A DNA stretch of 64,000 nt from Qipengyuania flava (GTDB taxonomy: Bacteria > Pseudomonadota > Alphaproteobacteria > Sphingomonadales > Sphingomonadaceae): NCBI RefSeq assembly GCF_011762005.1, contig NZ_JAASQU010000002.1, forward strand, positions 248,001-312,000, in the 5' to 3' direction. Below the pieces are notes generated by a model. The model saw only the letters and a program-made list of their open reading frames with translations, did not search any database and was not told the DNA's origin. Made by a program: the position numbers and the translations under genes. Below are positions 15,678 to 27,440 of this stretch, piece after piece (the stretch's first letter is position 1; every line of letters starts with the position of its first letter).

Positions 15678-17105
15678 TCAGGTGGTCTGGAGGTCGTCGA
15701 CGATCTCCACCGCCTCCTCGCTCGTCTTGCGTGCGCGGTCACGCTGGCGCGGGGCGTCGAGCGCAGCAAGCACCGGCGCATCGCGACCATAGATGTCGTC
15801 GAACTTGCGCAGTTCGCCGTTCACGTCGAGCCCGTAGGTGAAATAGGTGATGTAGGCGGGCCACTGCTTTTCCATCGGATAGCGCGTGTATTTGCCCGAG
15901 GCGGTGATCTCGGAAACCTCCTGCTGGATCGCCGGCAGTTCCTCGCGGCTGTCGGCATTGCCGAGCATGGCCATGGTCATCGCCAGTTCGCGCGCACCCT
16001 GGACGCGGATGCAGCCATGGCTGAGCGCGCGGCTGTCACGCGCGAACAGCGCCTTGGCGGGCGTGTCGTGGAAGAAGATCGCGTGCGGATTGGGCATGTC
16101 GAGCTTCATCAGGCCGAGCGAATTGCCCGGCCCCGGCTGCTGGACGACGGTGACCCAGCCATTGGCTCCCTTGGTCGCCTTGTAGCCATTGGCCCGCGCC
16201 CAGCCGGGATTGTTGAGCACCTTGGCGCCTAGCCCTTCGCCCTTCACGATCGACTGCGGCACCGTCCAGGTCGGATTGAAAATCACCGCCTCGACCATTT
16301 CGGCGAGCTGCGGGGTCGCGGTGCGGCCCGGCTTGCCCACCACGACGCGGTAGTTCTTGATGATCCGGTCGTTGACCGTGAGACGCAGCTGGTATTCGGG
16401 CACATTGGTCAGCAGGTACTGCTTGCCCAGATCGCGTGCGAGCCAGCGCCAGCGGTCCATATTGGCGCGGATCAGCTTGCGCTTCGCCGGGTCGGTGGTG
16501 CGCGCCAGCTCTTCCTTGAGCCGCGCGTAATCGGGCGAGACCGGGTTGAGCCCAGCAAGCGTGCCCGCGATGTCGCCGCTTGCGACCGCCGTTTCGAGCA
16601 ACACATGCGAGGGCAGCACGTCGGGATCGGGATCGACCACGAACCATTGGCGGCGCGCATCCATCGGCGTGCGACCGTCGCGCAGATCCTCGACCAGCCA
16701 GACGAATATTTCGCTGGCGGTCTCGTTCAGCGTGGTTCCCGGCCCCTGCGCGATCGCGGCGGAGAGCGCTTCGGCACGATAGTCCGACGGCACCAGCCCC
16801 TCGGCGGCAACGGTGGGGATGAAGGCGAGCAATTGCTTCGCCTGTGCCACGTTCCATTCGCGGACCAGCACCGGGAGTTGCTGAACCACTTCACCCGAAG
16901 ACATGCGGATGTCGTCGAAACTGTCCTCCACGCTCGGCTGCGGTGCCGGGCGCGGGGCGTCCCTCGTATAGTCGGGCAGCGGCTCGGTCACCCGCGCGGG
17001 TTCGGGCGGCAACAGGTCTTCGGGCGCATTGTCCTGCGCGAGAATCGGGTTTGCACACAGCGCCGCACCGATTGCGGAACCGAGAATCAGACGATAGCGT
17101 GTCAT
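15678..17105 (-). CDS. L,D-transpeptidase of the YcbB/LdtD type
   Basis: This 475-residue periplasmic enzyme has a signal peptide (ending ANPILAQ), a Pro-rich linker, an alpha-helical scaffold region (about 80-230) and a YkuD catalytic domain (about 245-400) with HDTPAKALF and the catalytic SHGCIRV. YcbB-type enzymes form 3-3 crosslinks in peptidoglycan. The family often has a peptidoglycan-binding domain between scaffold and catalysis; here that region is short or divergent. It is divergent from the DMT transporter and convergent with another transpeptidase-family gene. Confidence 0.92.
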   Translation of the reverse strand: MTRYRLILGSAIGAALCANPILAQDNAPEDLLPPEPARVTEPLPDYTRDAPRPAPQPSVEDSFDDIRMSSGEVVQQLPVLVREWNVAQAKQLLAFIPTVAAEGLVPSDYRAEALSAAIAQGPGTTLNETASEIFVWLVEDLRDGRTPMDARRQWFVVDPDPDVLPSHVLLETAVASGDIAGTLAGLNPVSPDYARLKEELARTTDPAKRKLIRANMDRWRWLARDLGKQYLLTNVPEYQLRLTVNDRIIKNYRVVVGKPGRTATPQLAEMVEAVIFNPTWTVPQSIVKGEGLGAKVLNNPGWARANGYKATKGANGWVTVVQQPGPGNSLGLMKLDMPNPHAIFFHDTPAKALFARDSRALSHGCIRVQGARELAMTMAMLGNADSREELPAIQQEVSEITASGKYTRYPMEKQWPAYITYFTYGLDVNGELRKFDDIYGRDAPVLAALDAPRQRDRARKTSEEAVEIVDDLQTT

Positions 17106-17246
17106 AAGTCCTACCTGATGCGCGGCGCGCCACAGCGACGCGCGCGACGGGATAATAGCCCAATGATTTCAGCTAATCCAATATTCGGGCTTTCACGAGC
17201 CTGAATTGGTCGTGACCGCTTGATTGCTTGTCGATAGGGCGCAGGG

Positions 17247-18137
17247 ATGACCCGCGACCAAGCCTTCCTGCCGATCCTGATGGCGGCTCTGGCAGTGGCG
17301 AGCCTGTCGCTGATGGACGCCTTCATGAAGAGCGCCGCGCTGGCGGTGGGCGCGCTGACCGCGGCATGGCTGCGGTCGCTGCTGGCAACGGGCATCGCGC
17401 TGCCGCTGTGGCTCGTGCGCGGGGGTCGCTGGCCGAGACGCGAAGTGCTGCTGCTCCATCTCCAGCGTTCGACCGTGGCGACCTTCATGGCGCTGACCTT
17501 CTTCTATGCGCTGACCAAGCTGCCGATCGCCGAGGCAATCGCGATCAGCTTCGTCGCCCCGCTGATCGCGCTCTACCTGGCGCGTATCATGCTGGGGGAG
17601 ACCATCCGGCAGCAGGCAATCCTCGCCTCGATCCTCGGCTTTGCGGGGACGCTGGTGATCGTCGCGGGCAAGATCGGCCAAGCCGATTTCGACCGCGACA
17701 CCGCGCTGGGACTGGTTGCGATCCTGAGTTCGGCGATGCTCTATGCCTACAGCTTCATTCTGATCCGCCGGCAATCGCAGGTCGCCGGACCGGCAGAAAT
17801 CGCCACGTTCCACTCGGGGGTATCGGTGCTGATCCTGGGCCTCGCGATACCGTTCCTGTTCGATATGCCCGAAACCGCCGTCCTGCGCGATCTCGGTGCC
17901 GCAGCGGTGCTGACCGTGATCGGCGCGATGGGGCTGGCCTGGGCCTATGCCCGCGCCGAGGCGCAGGTGCTGGTGCCGCTCGAATATTCGGGTTTTCTAT
18001 GGGCATCTTTGTTCGGCTGGCTGTTCTTCGCCGAAGAGCTGACGCTTCCTACCGCTGCGGGGACCGCAATCATCATCGCAGCATGCTGGCTGGCGACACG
18101 CGGGCGGCGCCCACCACCGCCGATCGAGCAGGTCTGA
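17247..18137 (+). CDS. EamA/DMT-superfamily transporter
   Basis: This 296-residue protein has ten hydrophobic helices arranged as two EamA repeats (about residues 8-140 and 150-285), each with the family's Gly/Ala-rich helices such as TFFYALTKLPIAEAIAISF and LEYSGFLWASLFGWLFF. Drug/metabolite transporters of this size export amino acids, nucleosides or small metabolites; the substrate is not readable. It ends in a basic Pro tail. A small hairpin CCAGGG/CCCTGG (18183-18200) follows the stop. Confidence 0.88.
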   Translation: MTRDQAFLPILMAALAVASLSLMDAFMKSAALAVGALTAAWLRSLLATGIALPLWLVRGGRWPRREVLLLHLQRSTVATFMALTFFYALTKLPIAEAIAISFVAPLIALYLARIMLGETIRQQAILASILGFAGTLVIVAGKIGQADFDRDTALGLVAILSSAMLYAYSFILIRRQSQVAGPAEIATFHSGVSVLILGLAIPFLFDMPETAVLRDLGAAAVLTVIGAMGLAWAYARAEAQVLVPLEYSGFLWASLFGWLFFAEELTLPTAAGTAIIIAACWLATRGRRPPPPIEQV

Positions 18138-18323
18138 CGCAATCGCCGCCCCGGACGCAGGACGCGAGTCCGTAGCGGCAAACCAGGGATGAAGCCCTGG
18201 CCAGCCCGTGTTGCGCCGCCGCACACTTGATTTTTTCGGGATTCCGGCGCAGGTGCGCGGCACATTCTGCCGCCCCGGCCATTCGACGGGTAACGGCTCT
18301 CAAACGAAAGGATCAACGCGCGC

Positions 18324-20999
<2,676 letters not shown>

Positions 21000-21030
21000 T
21001 CGGACAAGGGTCCGGGGCGTCCCGCGCAGC

Positions 21031-21750
21031 ATGTCGATACGGCAACGCCTGTCGCAGCTGTTCGGACGCCCCGCTCTCGATCCGCAAAACGACCCGGATA
21101 CGCTTCGCGCTATCGGTGACACGGTGCGCGAACGGCTGCTCGCCGATCCGCGCGTTGAACCGCGCGGCGGCGGCAAGGCCGATCTCTTCCTGCTTCGCGG
21201 CCTGTTGACGAAGCAACAGTGTCGCAAGCTGATCCGCGTGATCGACAGCCGGATCCAGCCCTCTGTGCTGTTCAGCGACAAGGTATCGCCGAGCGGGCGG
21301 ACCAGCTCGACCCATTTCTTCCAGGAAGAGGCACCCGAAACGCGCGCTCTGGCCCGCAGGATCGCGGCGGTTACGGGGATTGACCGCGTCCATGCAGAAC
21401 CGCTGCAGGGACAGCGCTACCGCGAAGGCGAGGAATATCGCTATCACCGCGATCACCTGCGGCCCGATCGCGAACACTGGCAGACAGAGCGGCGCCGCGG
21501 CGGGCAACGCAGCTGGACTGCGATGGTCTATCTGAACGCACCCAAGGCTGGCGGCGCCACCGAATTTCCCGCGCTCGACCTGAAGATCACACCCGAACCG
21601 GGGATGCTGGTCCTGTGGGACAATATGGATCGCCGTGGCCGGCCCAACCCCGCCACACGGCATGCCGCGCTACCCGTGGAAGCGGGCACCAAATATGTCG
21701 TCACGCAATGGTACCGCCAGGGCGAGTGGAGCCGCCGACCGCGCGACTGA
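21031..21750 (+). CDS. 2-oxoglutarate/Fe(II)-dependent oxygenase (prolyl 4-hydroxylase-like)
   Basis: This 239-residue protein has a P4H-type double-stranded beta-helix domain. The iron ligands are the His and Asp of YRYHRDHLRPD and the His of RHAALPVEAGTKYV, where the Lys binds 2-oxoglutarate. TSSTHFFQEE and the P4H motif GGATEFPALDLKITPEPG also fit. It may hydroxylate a peptidyl proline or another residue; the target is unknown. It follows acnA by 31 bases and converges on the Ser/Thr-rich protein gene, 29 bases away. Confidence 0.88.
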   Translation: MSIRQRLSQLFGRPALDPQNDPDTLRAIGDTVRERLLADPRVEPRGGGKADLFLLRGLLTKQQCRKLIRVIDSRIQPSVLFSDKVSPSGRTSSTHFFQEEAPETRALARRIAAVTGIDRVHAEPLQGQRYREGEEYRYHRDHLRPDREHWQTERRRGGQRSWTAMVYLNAPKAGGATEFPALDLKITPEPGMLVLWDNMDRRGRPNPATRHAALPVEAGTKYVVTQWYRQGEWSRRPRD

Positions 21751-21779
21751 AGCGGCGCCGCTCGGCGACCCGTCGTTCG

Positions 21780-22895
21780 TCAGACCGAGCGCTTTAGACG
21801 AAACCGACGCCGCCCGAGGATCGCTGCAGCGGCGAAACCGAACAATGCCATCATTGGCGGCGCCGGCACTTCGGTGCCGCTGCTGGTTCCGCTACCCGAA
21901 CTCGTCGAGGAGGACGTCGACGACGAAGTCGAGCTCGAAGTAGACGTGCTGCTCGAAGTCGATGTCGACGACGAGGTCGAGGTCGAGCTCGACGTACTGG
22001 TCGAGGAAGACGAGCTGGTGCTGGTGGTGATGTTGCCGCTGGTGGTGGTCACTTCGCCGGTAGAGGTCGAGACCGACCCCGTGGAAGTCGACACTTCACC
22101 CGTCGAGGTCGACACTTCGCCGGTAGAGGTCGACACCTCACCGGTGGAGGTCGAGACTTCGCCCGTCGACGTAGAGACGGCTCCCGTCGAGGTCGAAACC
22201 TCGCCCGTCGTCGTGGTGGAGGTCACCGCACCCGTGCTGGTGGACACACCGCCGGTCGTGCTCGAGGTCGAGGTCGAACTGCCACCGGTGGTGGTGCTGA
22301 CTTCGCCGGTCGAGGTTGAGGTCGAGGAACCGCCCGAGGACGTGGAAGTGGAGCTGCCGCCGGTCGACGTGGTGGTCGACACGTCGACGATCACGTCGGG
22401 GGTTTCACCGCCGGTGGTGGTGGTCGAGTTGACGATCACGCTGCCGCCGCCGCTCGAACCCGAGAAGAAGCCGCCGAAAAAGCCCCCGCCGAAACCGCCG
22501 CCGAAACCACCGCCACCGGTGCTGCCGCCGGGAATCGAGCGCGAAGCGCCGCCGCCACCGACCGGCGCCGCTGCGGGCAGCGGGGGAACGGGAACCGGCG
22601 CCATCGCCTGGCGATAGACCGGCGGACAGATGTTGTTCGGGTTGTTGACCGCCTGCGGCGAATCGGCCGGGACGCATTCAACCTGGCGCGGAATTGTACG
22701 AGCGCGCGGCACGGTCGGGCGCGGCACAGCGCGCGGGGTCGCCTGTTTGACGTATTTGGCCTGCTTGACCGACTTCGACTTGTACTGCGGATTGTCGGTT
22801 ACCGGCCGCTCGGCAACGTGCACCGCACCGCCAGCGAGCAGTGCGCCCCCTGCTGCGGTGGCCGATAGTTTGGCTAGAGCTGACTTGACCGACAT
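21780..22895 (-). CDS. Exported Ser/Thr-rich repeat protein with VPAP (PEP-CTERM-like) sorting signal
   Basis: This 371-residue protein has an N-terminal leader, a basic region (SVKQAKYVKQATPRAVPR), a Cys-containing Pro-rich part and a Gly/Phe-rich stretch. About 180 residues of almost pure Ser, Thr and Gly follow, including tandem STSTGEV heptads and STSSS blocks. The C terminus has the tripartite sorting arrangement: VPAPP, a hydrophobic helix (MMALFGFAAAAILG) and a basic end (RRRFRLKR). VPAP is a known variant of the PEP-CTERM exosortase signal, whose carriers are often Ser/Thr-rich and glycosylated surface or biofilm proteins. No exosortase gene is in the window, so processing is inferred. 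The gene is monocistronic. Confidence 0.75.
   Translation of the reverse strand: MSVKSALAKLSATAAGGALLAGGAVHVAERPVTDNPQYKSKSVKQAKYVKQATPRAVPRPTVPRARTIPRQVECVPADSPQAVNNPNNICPPVYRQAMAPVPVPPLPAAAPVGGGGASRSIPGGSTGGGGFGGGFGGGFFGGFFSGSSGGGSVIVNSTTTTGGETPDVIVDVSTTTSTGGSSTSTSSGGSSTSTSTGEVSTTTGGSSTSTSSTTGGVSTSTGAVTSTTTTGEVSTSTGAVSTSTGEVSTSTGEVSTSTGEVSTSTGEVSTSTGSVSTSTGEVTTTSGNITTSTSSSSSTSTSSSTSTSSSTSTSSSTSTSSSTSSSTSSSTSSGSGTSSGTEVPAPPMMALFGFAAAAILGRRRFRLKRSV
22052..22210 (-). repeat. 21-base tandem repeats coding for STSTGEV heptads
   Basis: About seven imperfect copies of a 21-base unit (plus-strand core GAGGTCGACACTTCGCCGGT) run in frame through the Ser/Thr-rich gene. Units differ mainly at third codon positions. 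Because the unit length is a multiple of three, gain or loss of copies would keep the frame. A second low-complexity block of TCG/GAC-type codons covers about 21905-22010. Confidence 0.8.
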
Positions 22896-23110
22896 TGCAA
22901 ATAATTCCTGTTGCGACCGAAAAGGTTAGGAAAATCCGAACCTTAAACGATCCTGACGCTGTTGCGGCGGCCGCTTCTCAAGCGATTCGCCTGCGTTCGT
23001 TTGACCGTCACTAGACTCAGAATGTAAATTTTTCGCGGAAATGCGAGACTTGCACAACCCCCGTCCCGTTTCGGGACCGTCTTGCGAACCATTCTTTTCG
23101 CCACAGTCCC
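22896..23110. other. Intergenic region upstream of the Ser/Thr-rich gene
   Basis: This 215-base stretch lies between ruvB (ending at 23111) and the start of the Ser/Thr-rich gene, both on the minus strand. It contains no supported gene and is locally more AT-rich than its flanks (for example around 23020-23040), as expected for a promoter of the Ser/Thr-rich protein. No clear terminator for ruvB is seen. Confidence 0.4.
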
Positions 23111-24136
23111 CTATTCGTCGAACATATCGCCCTGTGGGCGGCTGGGCGGGGCAAGGCCCAGATGCGTCCATCCGCCATCGTTGAGACAGCGCCCGCGCGC
23201 GGTCCGCGCGATCAGGCCGAGTTGGATGAGATAGGGCTCGATCACCTCTTCGACCGTATCGCGCGGTTCGGAAAGCCCTGCGGCGAGCGTTTCCACACCG
23301 ACCGGGCCGCCCTTGTAGGTCGTGGCGATCATGGTGAGGTAACGCCGATCCATCGCATCGAGCCCGAGGCCGTCGACCTCAAGCCGGGTCAGTGCTTCGT
23401 CGGCCACGCGACTGGTCACCACCGGCTCCCCCAGCACGCTGGCGAAATCGCGCACGCGGCGCATCAGCCTGCCCGCCACACGCGGCGTTCCGCGACTGCG
23501 GCGGGCGATCTCGCGCGCACCGCCCTCGTCGATACGCATGCCGAGCAACCCGGCACCGCGCGTGACCACGCGGAGCAATTCATCCTCGGTGTAGAAGTTG
23601 AGCCGCACAGGGATGCCGAAACGGTCGCGTAACGGTGTGGTAAGCAGGCCCTGCCTCGTGGTTGCGCCGACCAGCGTGAAGGGCGGCAGGTCGATCCGCA
23701 CGCTGCGCGCCGAAGGCCCCTCGCCGATGATGATGTCGAGCGCGCGGTCCTCCATCGCCGGATAGAGCACTTCCTCGACCACCGGATTGAGCCGGTGGAT
23801 CTCGTCGATGAAGAGCACGTCGTTAGGCTCGAGATTGGTCAGCAGCGCGGCCAGGTCGCCCGCCTTGGCGATCACCGGCCCGCTGGTCGCGCGAAAGCCC
23901 ACCCCGAGTTCCTTCGCTACGATCTGAGCGAGCGTAGTCTTGCCAAGGCCGGGCGGGCCGAAGAACAACACGTGGTCCATCGCCTCGCCGCGGCCCTTGG
24001 CGGCCTCGACGAACACGCGCAAATTCTCGCGCGCCGCCTTCTGCCCGACGAACTCGGCCAGCGATTTCGGCCGCAGCGCGGCGTCGGGGTCCTCGGGCTG
24101 CCGCTCGGGCGAATGGAGGGGGACGGGTTCGGTCAT
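23111..24136 (-). CDS. ruvB: Holliday junction branch-migration ATPase RuvB
   Basis: This 341-residue AAA+ motor drives branch migration of Holliday junctions with RuvA. Walker A is [11 protein letters not shown], Walker B is [10 protein letters not shown], sensor 1 is LVGATTR and a C-terminal winged helix ([22 protein letters not shown]) binds DNA. It is the third gene of the ruvA-dsrE-ruvB group, 76 bases after the middle gene. ruvC is not in the window. Confidence 0.98.
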   Translation of the reverse strand: MTEPVPLHSPERQPEDPDAALRPKSLAEFVGQKAARENLRVFVEAAKGRGEAMDHVLFFGPPGLGKTTLAQIVAKELGVGFRATSGPVIAKAGDLAALLTNLEPNDVLFIDEIHRLNPVVEEVLYPAMEDRALDIIIGEGPSARSVRIDLPPFTLVGATTRQGLLTTPLRDRFGIPVRLNFYTEDELLRVVTRGAGLLGMRIDEGGAREIARRSRGTPRVAGRLMRRVRDFASVLGEPVVTSRVADEALTRLEVDGLGLDAMDRRYLTMIATTYKGGPVGVETLAAGLSEPRDTVEEVIEPYLIQLGLIARTARGRCLNDGGWTHLGLAPPSRPQGDMFDE

Positions 24137-24212
24137 TACGGTGTGGCACCAGACTGAAAAATGGATCCCGAAGCCAGTTCAGGATGGCGGGGAGGGAGGA
24201 CGTGTTCTCCGC

Positions 24213-24764
24213 TCAAAACGGGTTCACCGTATAGCCCGCCTGTTGCAATTGCGCATGTGCGGTCATGGCTGAGAGCGCGAGCTCGACGCCGGGGATCAGG
24301 TCCCCTTTGGCCACGCCATAGGCGGCCGCGCTCTGGCCGCAGACGATGAAGCGCACACCGTAATCGAGCAATTGCGTGACCATGTAGTGCGAGCCGTTGC
24401 CGGCCTCGTCATCGAGCAGGTCGTGCACCGCCTTGCCGTGGACCACCACCGCGATGCGGATGCGTTCGGGTTCGGCACCATAGGATGCGTGCATGTTGAT
24501 GAATCGCGCCGCGCTTTCGAAGCCGCGGTTGCGCGTGCCCGGATCGCCGCGCTTGGCGACATCGAAGGCAATTGCGAATTCGGTATGGGGAACGAAGTTT
24601 TCGACGCCCTCGACCGGGGCGTGATCGCCGAATTCTTCGAAAATCGGGCCACTGCGGAAAGCGTCGAGATCGACCTCCTGCGCGACGGCCGTTCCTGGCA
24701 GCAACAATGATGCGAAAGCCAGTGTCAGCGCCATAGCGCCGCTCCCAAATTGCGTCTTTGTCAT
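24213..24764 (-). CDS. Exported DsrE-family protein
   Basis: This 183-residue protein has a signal peptide of about 28 residues (ending GTAVAQ) and a DsrE/DsrF-like domain with [29 protein letters not shown] and [12 protein letters not shown], the last carrying the single likely reactive Cys. Cytoplasmic DsrE proteins relay sulfur; the role of exported ones is unknown, with redox or sulfur handling as the best guess. Its start overlaps the ruvA stop by 4 bases (ATGA), so it is translated in step with ruvA and lies inside the ruvAB operon, an unexpected position for a periplasmic protein. Confidence 0.82.
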   Translation of the reverse strand: MTKTQFGSGAMALTLAFASLLLPGTAVAQEVDLDAFRSGPIFEEFGDHAPVEGVENFVPHTEFAIAFDVAKRGDPGTRNRGFESAARFINMHASYGAEPERIRIAVVVHGKAVHDLLDDEAGNGSHYMVTQLLDYGVRFIVCGQSAAAYGVAKGDLIPGVELALSAMTAHAQLQQAGYTVNPF

Positions 24765-25366
24765 CCTGCCGCCCTCTTCAGTGCCACGCGGATGAGATCG
24801 CCCTCCCCCGCATTCTCGCCCAGTTCGCCTTGTGCTGCCGCCACCGCACGCGCCGCGACGGCAGGCTTGAACCCAAGATTCTCGAGCGCGCTGACCGCAT
24901 CGGCGCTGGCGCCGCCCGCAGCGGCCACAGCCACCACGGCGCCCATGTCGCCGCCACCGGGCAGCGCGCCCGCCTTGTCTTTCAGCTCGTTCACGATCCT
25001 TCCAGCGAGCTTGGGTCCGACCCCGTTGGCGCGCGCGATCATCGCCGCATCGCCGTTGGCGCAGGCCGCCTGCACCTCGCCGATCGACAGCGCGGAAAGG
25101 ATCGCCAGAGCGACCTTGGAGCCGACCCCCTGCACCTGCGTGAGCAGGCGGAACCAGTCGCGCTCCGCCGCTTCGGCAAAGCCCAGCAGGCGCATGTCGT
25201 TCTCGCTAACCTGCAGATCGGTATAAACGGTGCAGCCTTCCCCGACCCCGCCCAGCGCAGCGAGCGTCTTGGACGAACAATGGACGAGATAGCCCACCCC
25301 GCCAACATCGATCACCGCCCAGTCCGCGCCGGTTTCGTCGAGCAGGCCCTTCAGCTTCGCAATCAT
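24761..25366 (-). CDS. ruvA: Holliday junction-binding protein RuvA
   Basis: This 201-residue protein binds four-way junctions as a tetramer and loads RuvB. Domain I ([19 protein letters not shown]), the helix-hairpin-helix domain II ([39 protein letters not shown]) and a C-terminal three-helix domain III ([17 protein letters not shown]) are all present. The ATG at 25366 gives the standard N terminus, although the frame is open further upstream. Divergent from aroC. Confidence 0.97.
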   Translation of the reverse strand: MIAKLKGLLDETGADWAVIDVGGVGYLVHCSSKTLAALGGVGEGCTVYTDLQVSENDMRLLGFAEAAERDWFRLLTQVQGVGSKVALAILSALSIGEVQAACANGDAAMIARANGVGPKLAGRIVNELKDKAGALPGGGDMGAVVAVAAAGGASADAVSALENLGFKPAVAARAVAAAQGELGENAGEGDLIRVALKRAAG

Positions 25367-25445
25367 GGTTTGTTCTTGGGCCTCAAGAAGGTTTTGGTCC
25401 AGCGAGAATGGACAGGCGCCCACAGTTGCGGGCATGAGGCAGTGT

Positions 25446-26513
25446 ATGAGCTGGAACACTTTCGGACGGATTTTTCGCTTCACTACCTGGGGCGAAAGCC
25501 ACGGTCCCGCGATCGGCGCGGTGGTCGACGGGTGTCCGCCGGGGCTGACACTGGCCGAAGAGGACATCCAGCCCTTCCTCGACGCGCGCAAGCCGGGGCA
25601 GAACAAGTTCACCACACAGCGCAACGAACCCGATGCGGTCCGCATATTGTCGGGCGTGTTCGAGGGTCGGACCACGGGCACGTCGATCGGATTGCTGATC
25701 GAGAACACCGACCAGCGCTCGAAGGATTATTCCGAGATCGCCAAGAGCTACCGCCCGGGCCATGCCGATTATGCCTATGATGCGAAATACGGGTTGCGCG
25801 ACTATCGCGGCGGCGGACGCAGCAGCGCGCGCGAGACCGCGATGCGCGTGGCGGCGGGCGCAGTGGCGCGACAGGTGATCCCCGAAGTGTCCATTCTCGC
25901 CTATGTCGCCGAGATCGGCGGCGATGCCATCGACCCGGGCAATTTCGATGCCGACGAGATTGCGCGCAATCCCTTCTGGTGTCCGGACGCGGCGGCGGCG
26001 AAACGCTGGGAGGCGCTGGTCGACGAAGCGCGTAAGGCCGGTTCGTCATTGGGCGCGGTGGTCGAATGCGTCGCCACCGGCGTACCCGCGGGGTGGGGCG
26101 CGCCGATCTACGCCAAGCTCGATGCCGACCTTGCGGCAGGCATGATGAGCATCAACGCCGTGAAGGGCGTCGAAATCGGCGACGGCTTCGGCGCCGCGCG
26201 GCTGACGGGCGAACAGAATGCCGACGCCATGTCGCCTGGAGAGGATGGCCCCGAATTCGCAGCCAACCATGCCGGCGGGATCGCGGGCGGGATCAGCACC
26301 GGCCAGCCGGTCACTTGCCGTGTGGCGTTCAAGCCGACCAGTTCGATCCTCACCCCGGTGGACAGCATCACGCGAGACGGCGAGGCGACGCAGGTGCGCA
26401 CCAAGGGCCGGCACGACCCCTGCGTCGGCATTCGCGGCACACCCGTGGTCGAAGCGATGATGGCGCTCGTGTTGGCCGACCACAAGCTGCTCCACCGGGC
26501 GCAATGCGGGTAG
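25446..26513 (+). CDS. aroC: Chorismate synthase
   Basis: This 355-residue enzyme makes chorismate from EPSP, the last common step of aromatic amino-acid synthesis, and needs reduced FMN. The three signatures are [18 protein letters not shown], the stretch around [21 protein letters not shown], and [17 protein letters not shown] near the C terminus. I start it at MSWNTFGR (25446), the family's normal N terminus. The ruvA start is 79 bases away on the other strand, so the two promoters share this gap. Confidence 0.98.
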   Translation: MSWNTFGRIFRFTTWGESHGPAIGAVVDGCPPGLTLAEEDIQPFLDARKPGQNKFTTQRNEPDAVRILSGVFEGRTTGTSIGLLIENTDQRSKDYSEIAKSYRPGHADYAYDAKYGLRDYRGGGRSSARETAMRVAAGAVARQVIPEVSILAYVAEIGGDAIDPGNFDADEIARNPFWCPDAAAAKRWEALVDEARKAGSSLGAVVECVATGVPAGWGAPIYAKLDADLAAGMMSINAVKGVEIGDGFGAARLTGEQNADAMSPGEDGPEFAANHAGGIAGGISTGQPVTCRVAFKPTSSILTPVDSITRDGEATQVRTKGRHDPCVGIRGTPVVEAMMALVLADHKLLHRAQCG

Positions 26514-26591
26514 GCCCAGCGCCCGATTGACGACCGCCTGTTGCATCAGGCGCAACACTGAGCGATCGTTGTTGCGCTTTCCGAAAGTTCC

Positions 26592-26628
26592 ATCGATTTG
26601 ATCGATTATTCCGATCCTCGCAATCGCA
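26592..26628 (+). promoter_or_regulatory. Candidate OxyR-type operator upstream of ahpC
   Basis: Four tetranucleotides, ATCG, CGAT, ATCC and CGCA, are each separated by exactly seven bases. This is the ATAG-N7-CTAT-N7-ATAG-N7-CTAT geometry of a tetrameric OxyR site with relaxed bases. It lies 75-111 bases before the ahpC start. The same geometry occurs before katG. OxyR itself is not in the window. Confidence 0.45.
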
Positions 26629-26702
26629 ACATATCGCTTTTGTGCATCGCAACAGCGCCTATTTGAAGCCCACGAGTTTCAACCCGAACACGGAGACAAA
26701 CC

Positions 26703-27269
26703 ATGGGTATCATCGGAAGCCAGATCAAACCGTTCACCGCCACCGCCTTCCAAGCCGGCAAGGACTTCTTCGACGTCACCGACGAGGACGTGAAGGGCAA
26801 GTGGGCCGTGTTCTTCTTCTATCCGGCCGACTTCACCTTCGTCTGCCCGACCGAACTCGAAGACCTCGGCGAGCAGTATGCAATGCTCCAAAAGATGGAC
26901 GTCGAAGTCTACGGCGTGTCGACCGACACCCACTTCAGCCACAAGGCATGGCACGACACTTCGGAGAAGATCGGCAAGCTGCAGTTCCCGTTCCTGGGTG
27001 ACCAGAACCACGTCCTCGCACGCAACTTCGACGTGCTGCGCGAAGGTGTCGGTCTCGCCGACCGCGCGACCTTCGTGGTCGATCCCGATGGCGTGATCCA
27101 GATCATGGAACAGACCTGCGAAGGTGTCGGCCGCAACGCCAACGAACTCGCGCGCAAGATCAAGGCCGCACAGTACGTTCGCGCCAACCCCGGCCAAGTG
27201 TGCCCGGCGGCATGGGAAGAAGGCAGTGACACGCTGGCTCCCTCGCTCGACCTCGTCGGCAAGATCTAA
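26703..27269 (+). CDS. ahpC: Alkyl hydroperoxide reductase subunit C (typical 2-Cys peroxiredoxin)
   Basis: This 188-residue peroxiredoxin reduces H2O2, organic peroxides and peroxynitrite. The peroxidatic Cys is Cys48 in FTFVCPTE and the resolving Cys is in [11 protein letters not shown] near residue 169. [14 protein letters not shown] and [13 protein letters not shown] are typical of AhpC. It is recharged by AhpF, encoded next. The 171-base gap to ahpF holds three hairpins, the last with a U-tract, so ahpC is probably made in excess over ahpF. Confidence 0.97.
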   Translation: MGIIGSQIKPFTATAFQAGKDFFDVTDEDVKGKWAVFFFYPADFTFVCPTELEDLGEQYAMLQKMDVEVYGVSTDTHFSHKAWHDTSEKIGKLQFPFLGDQNHVLARNFDVLREGVGLADRATFVVDPDGVIQIMEQTCEGVGRNANELARKIKAAQYVRANPGQVCPAAWEEGSDTLAPSLDLVGKI

Positions 27270-27291
27270 GCGTTCATCCGCTGGAAAGTTC

Positions 27292-27337
27292 GGGCGCCGT
27301 AACGGCGCCCGTTCAAAAGCCCGAGCCCGACTCGGGT
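27292..27337 (+). other. Two hairpins in the ahpC-ahpF gap
   Basis: CGGGCGCCG/CGGCGCCCG (27292-27300 and 27304-27312) is a perfect 9-bp stem with loop TAA. CCCGAG/CTCGGG (27321-27326 and 27332-27337) follows directly. Neither has a U-tract; they could protect the ahpC transcript 3' end after processing (inference). Confidence 0.6.
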
Positions 27338-27344
27338 CGCTGGA

Positions 27345-27390
27345 AGACCCGGGGCACCTCCCCCTCCCCCCCGCCCCGGGTCTTTTCTCT
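27345..27390 (+). terminator. Strong terminator between ahpC and ahpF
   Basis: A 12-bp perfect stem (27345-27356 with 27373-27384) with a C-rich 16-base loop is followed by TTTTCTCT. It lies 75 bases after the ahpC stop and should stop much of the ahpC transcript before ahpF. Confidence 0.75.
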
Positions 27391-27440
27391 CCCTGCGAAA
27401 TTTTCGACCCACCGTTTCACCCGACGTCCGGAGTCCGTCC

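Noticed and set aside
21874..22617. Plus-strand frame with Val/Glu/Pro repeats opposite the Ser/Thr-rich gene
   Set aside because: The repeats are only the reverse reading of the heptad repeats. The minus-strand frame has a leader and a full C-terminal sorting signal.
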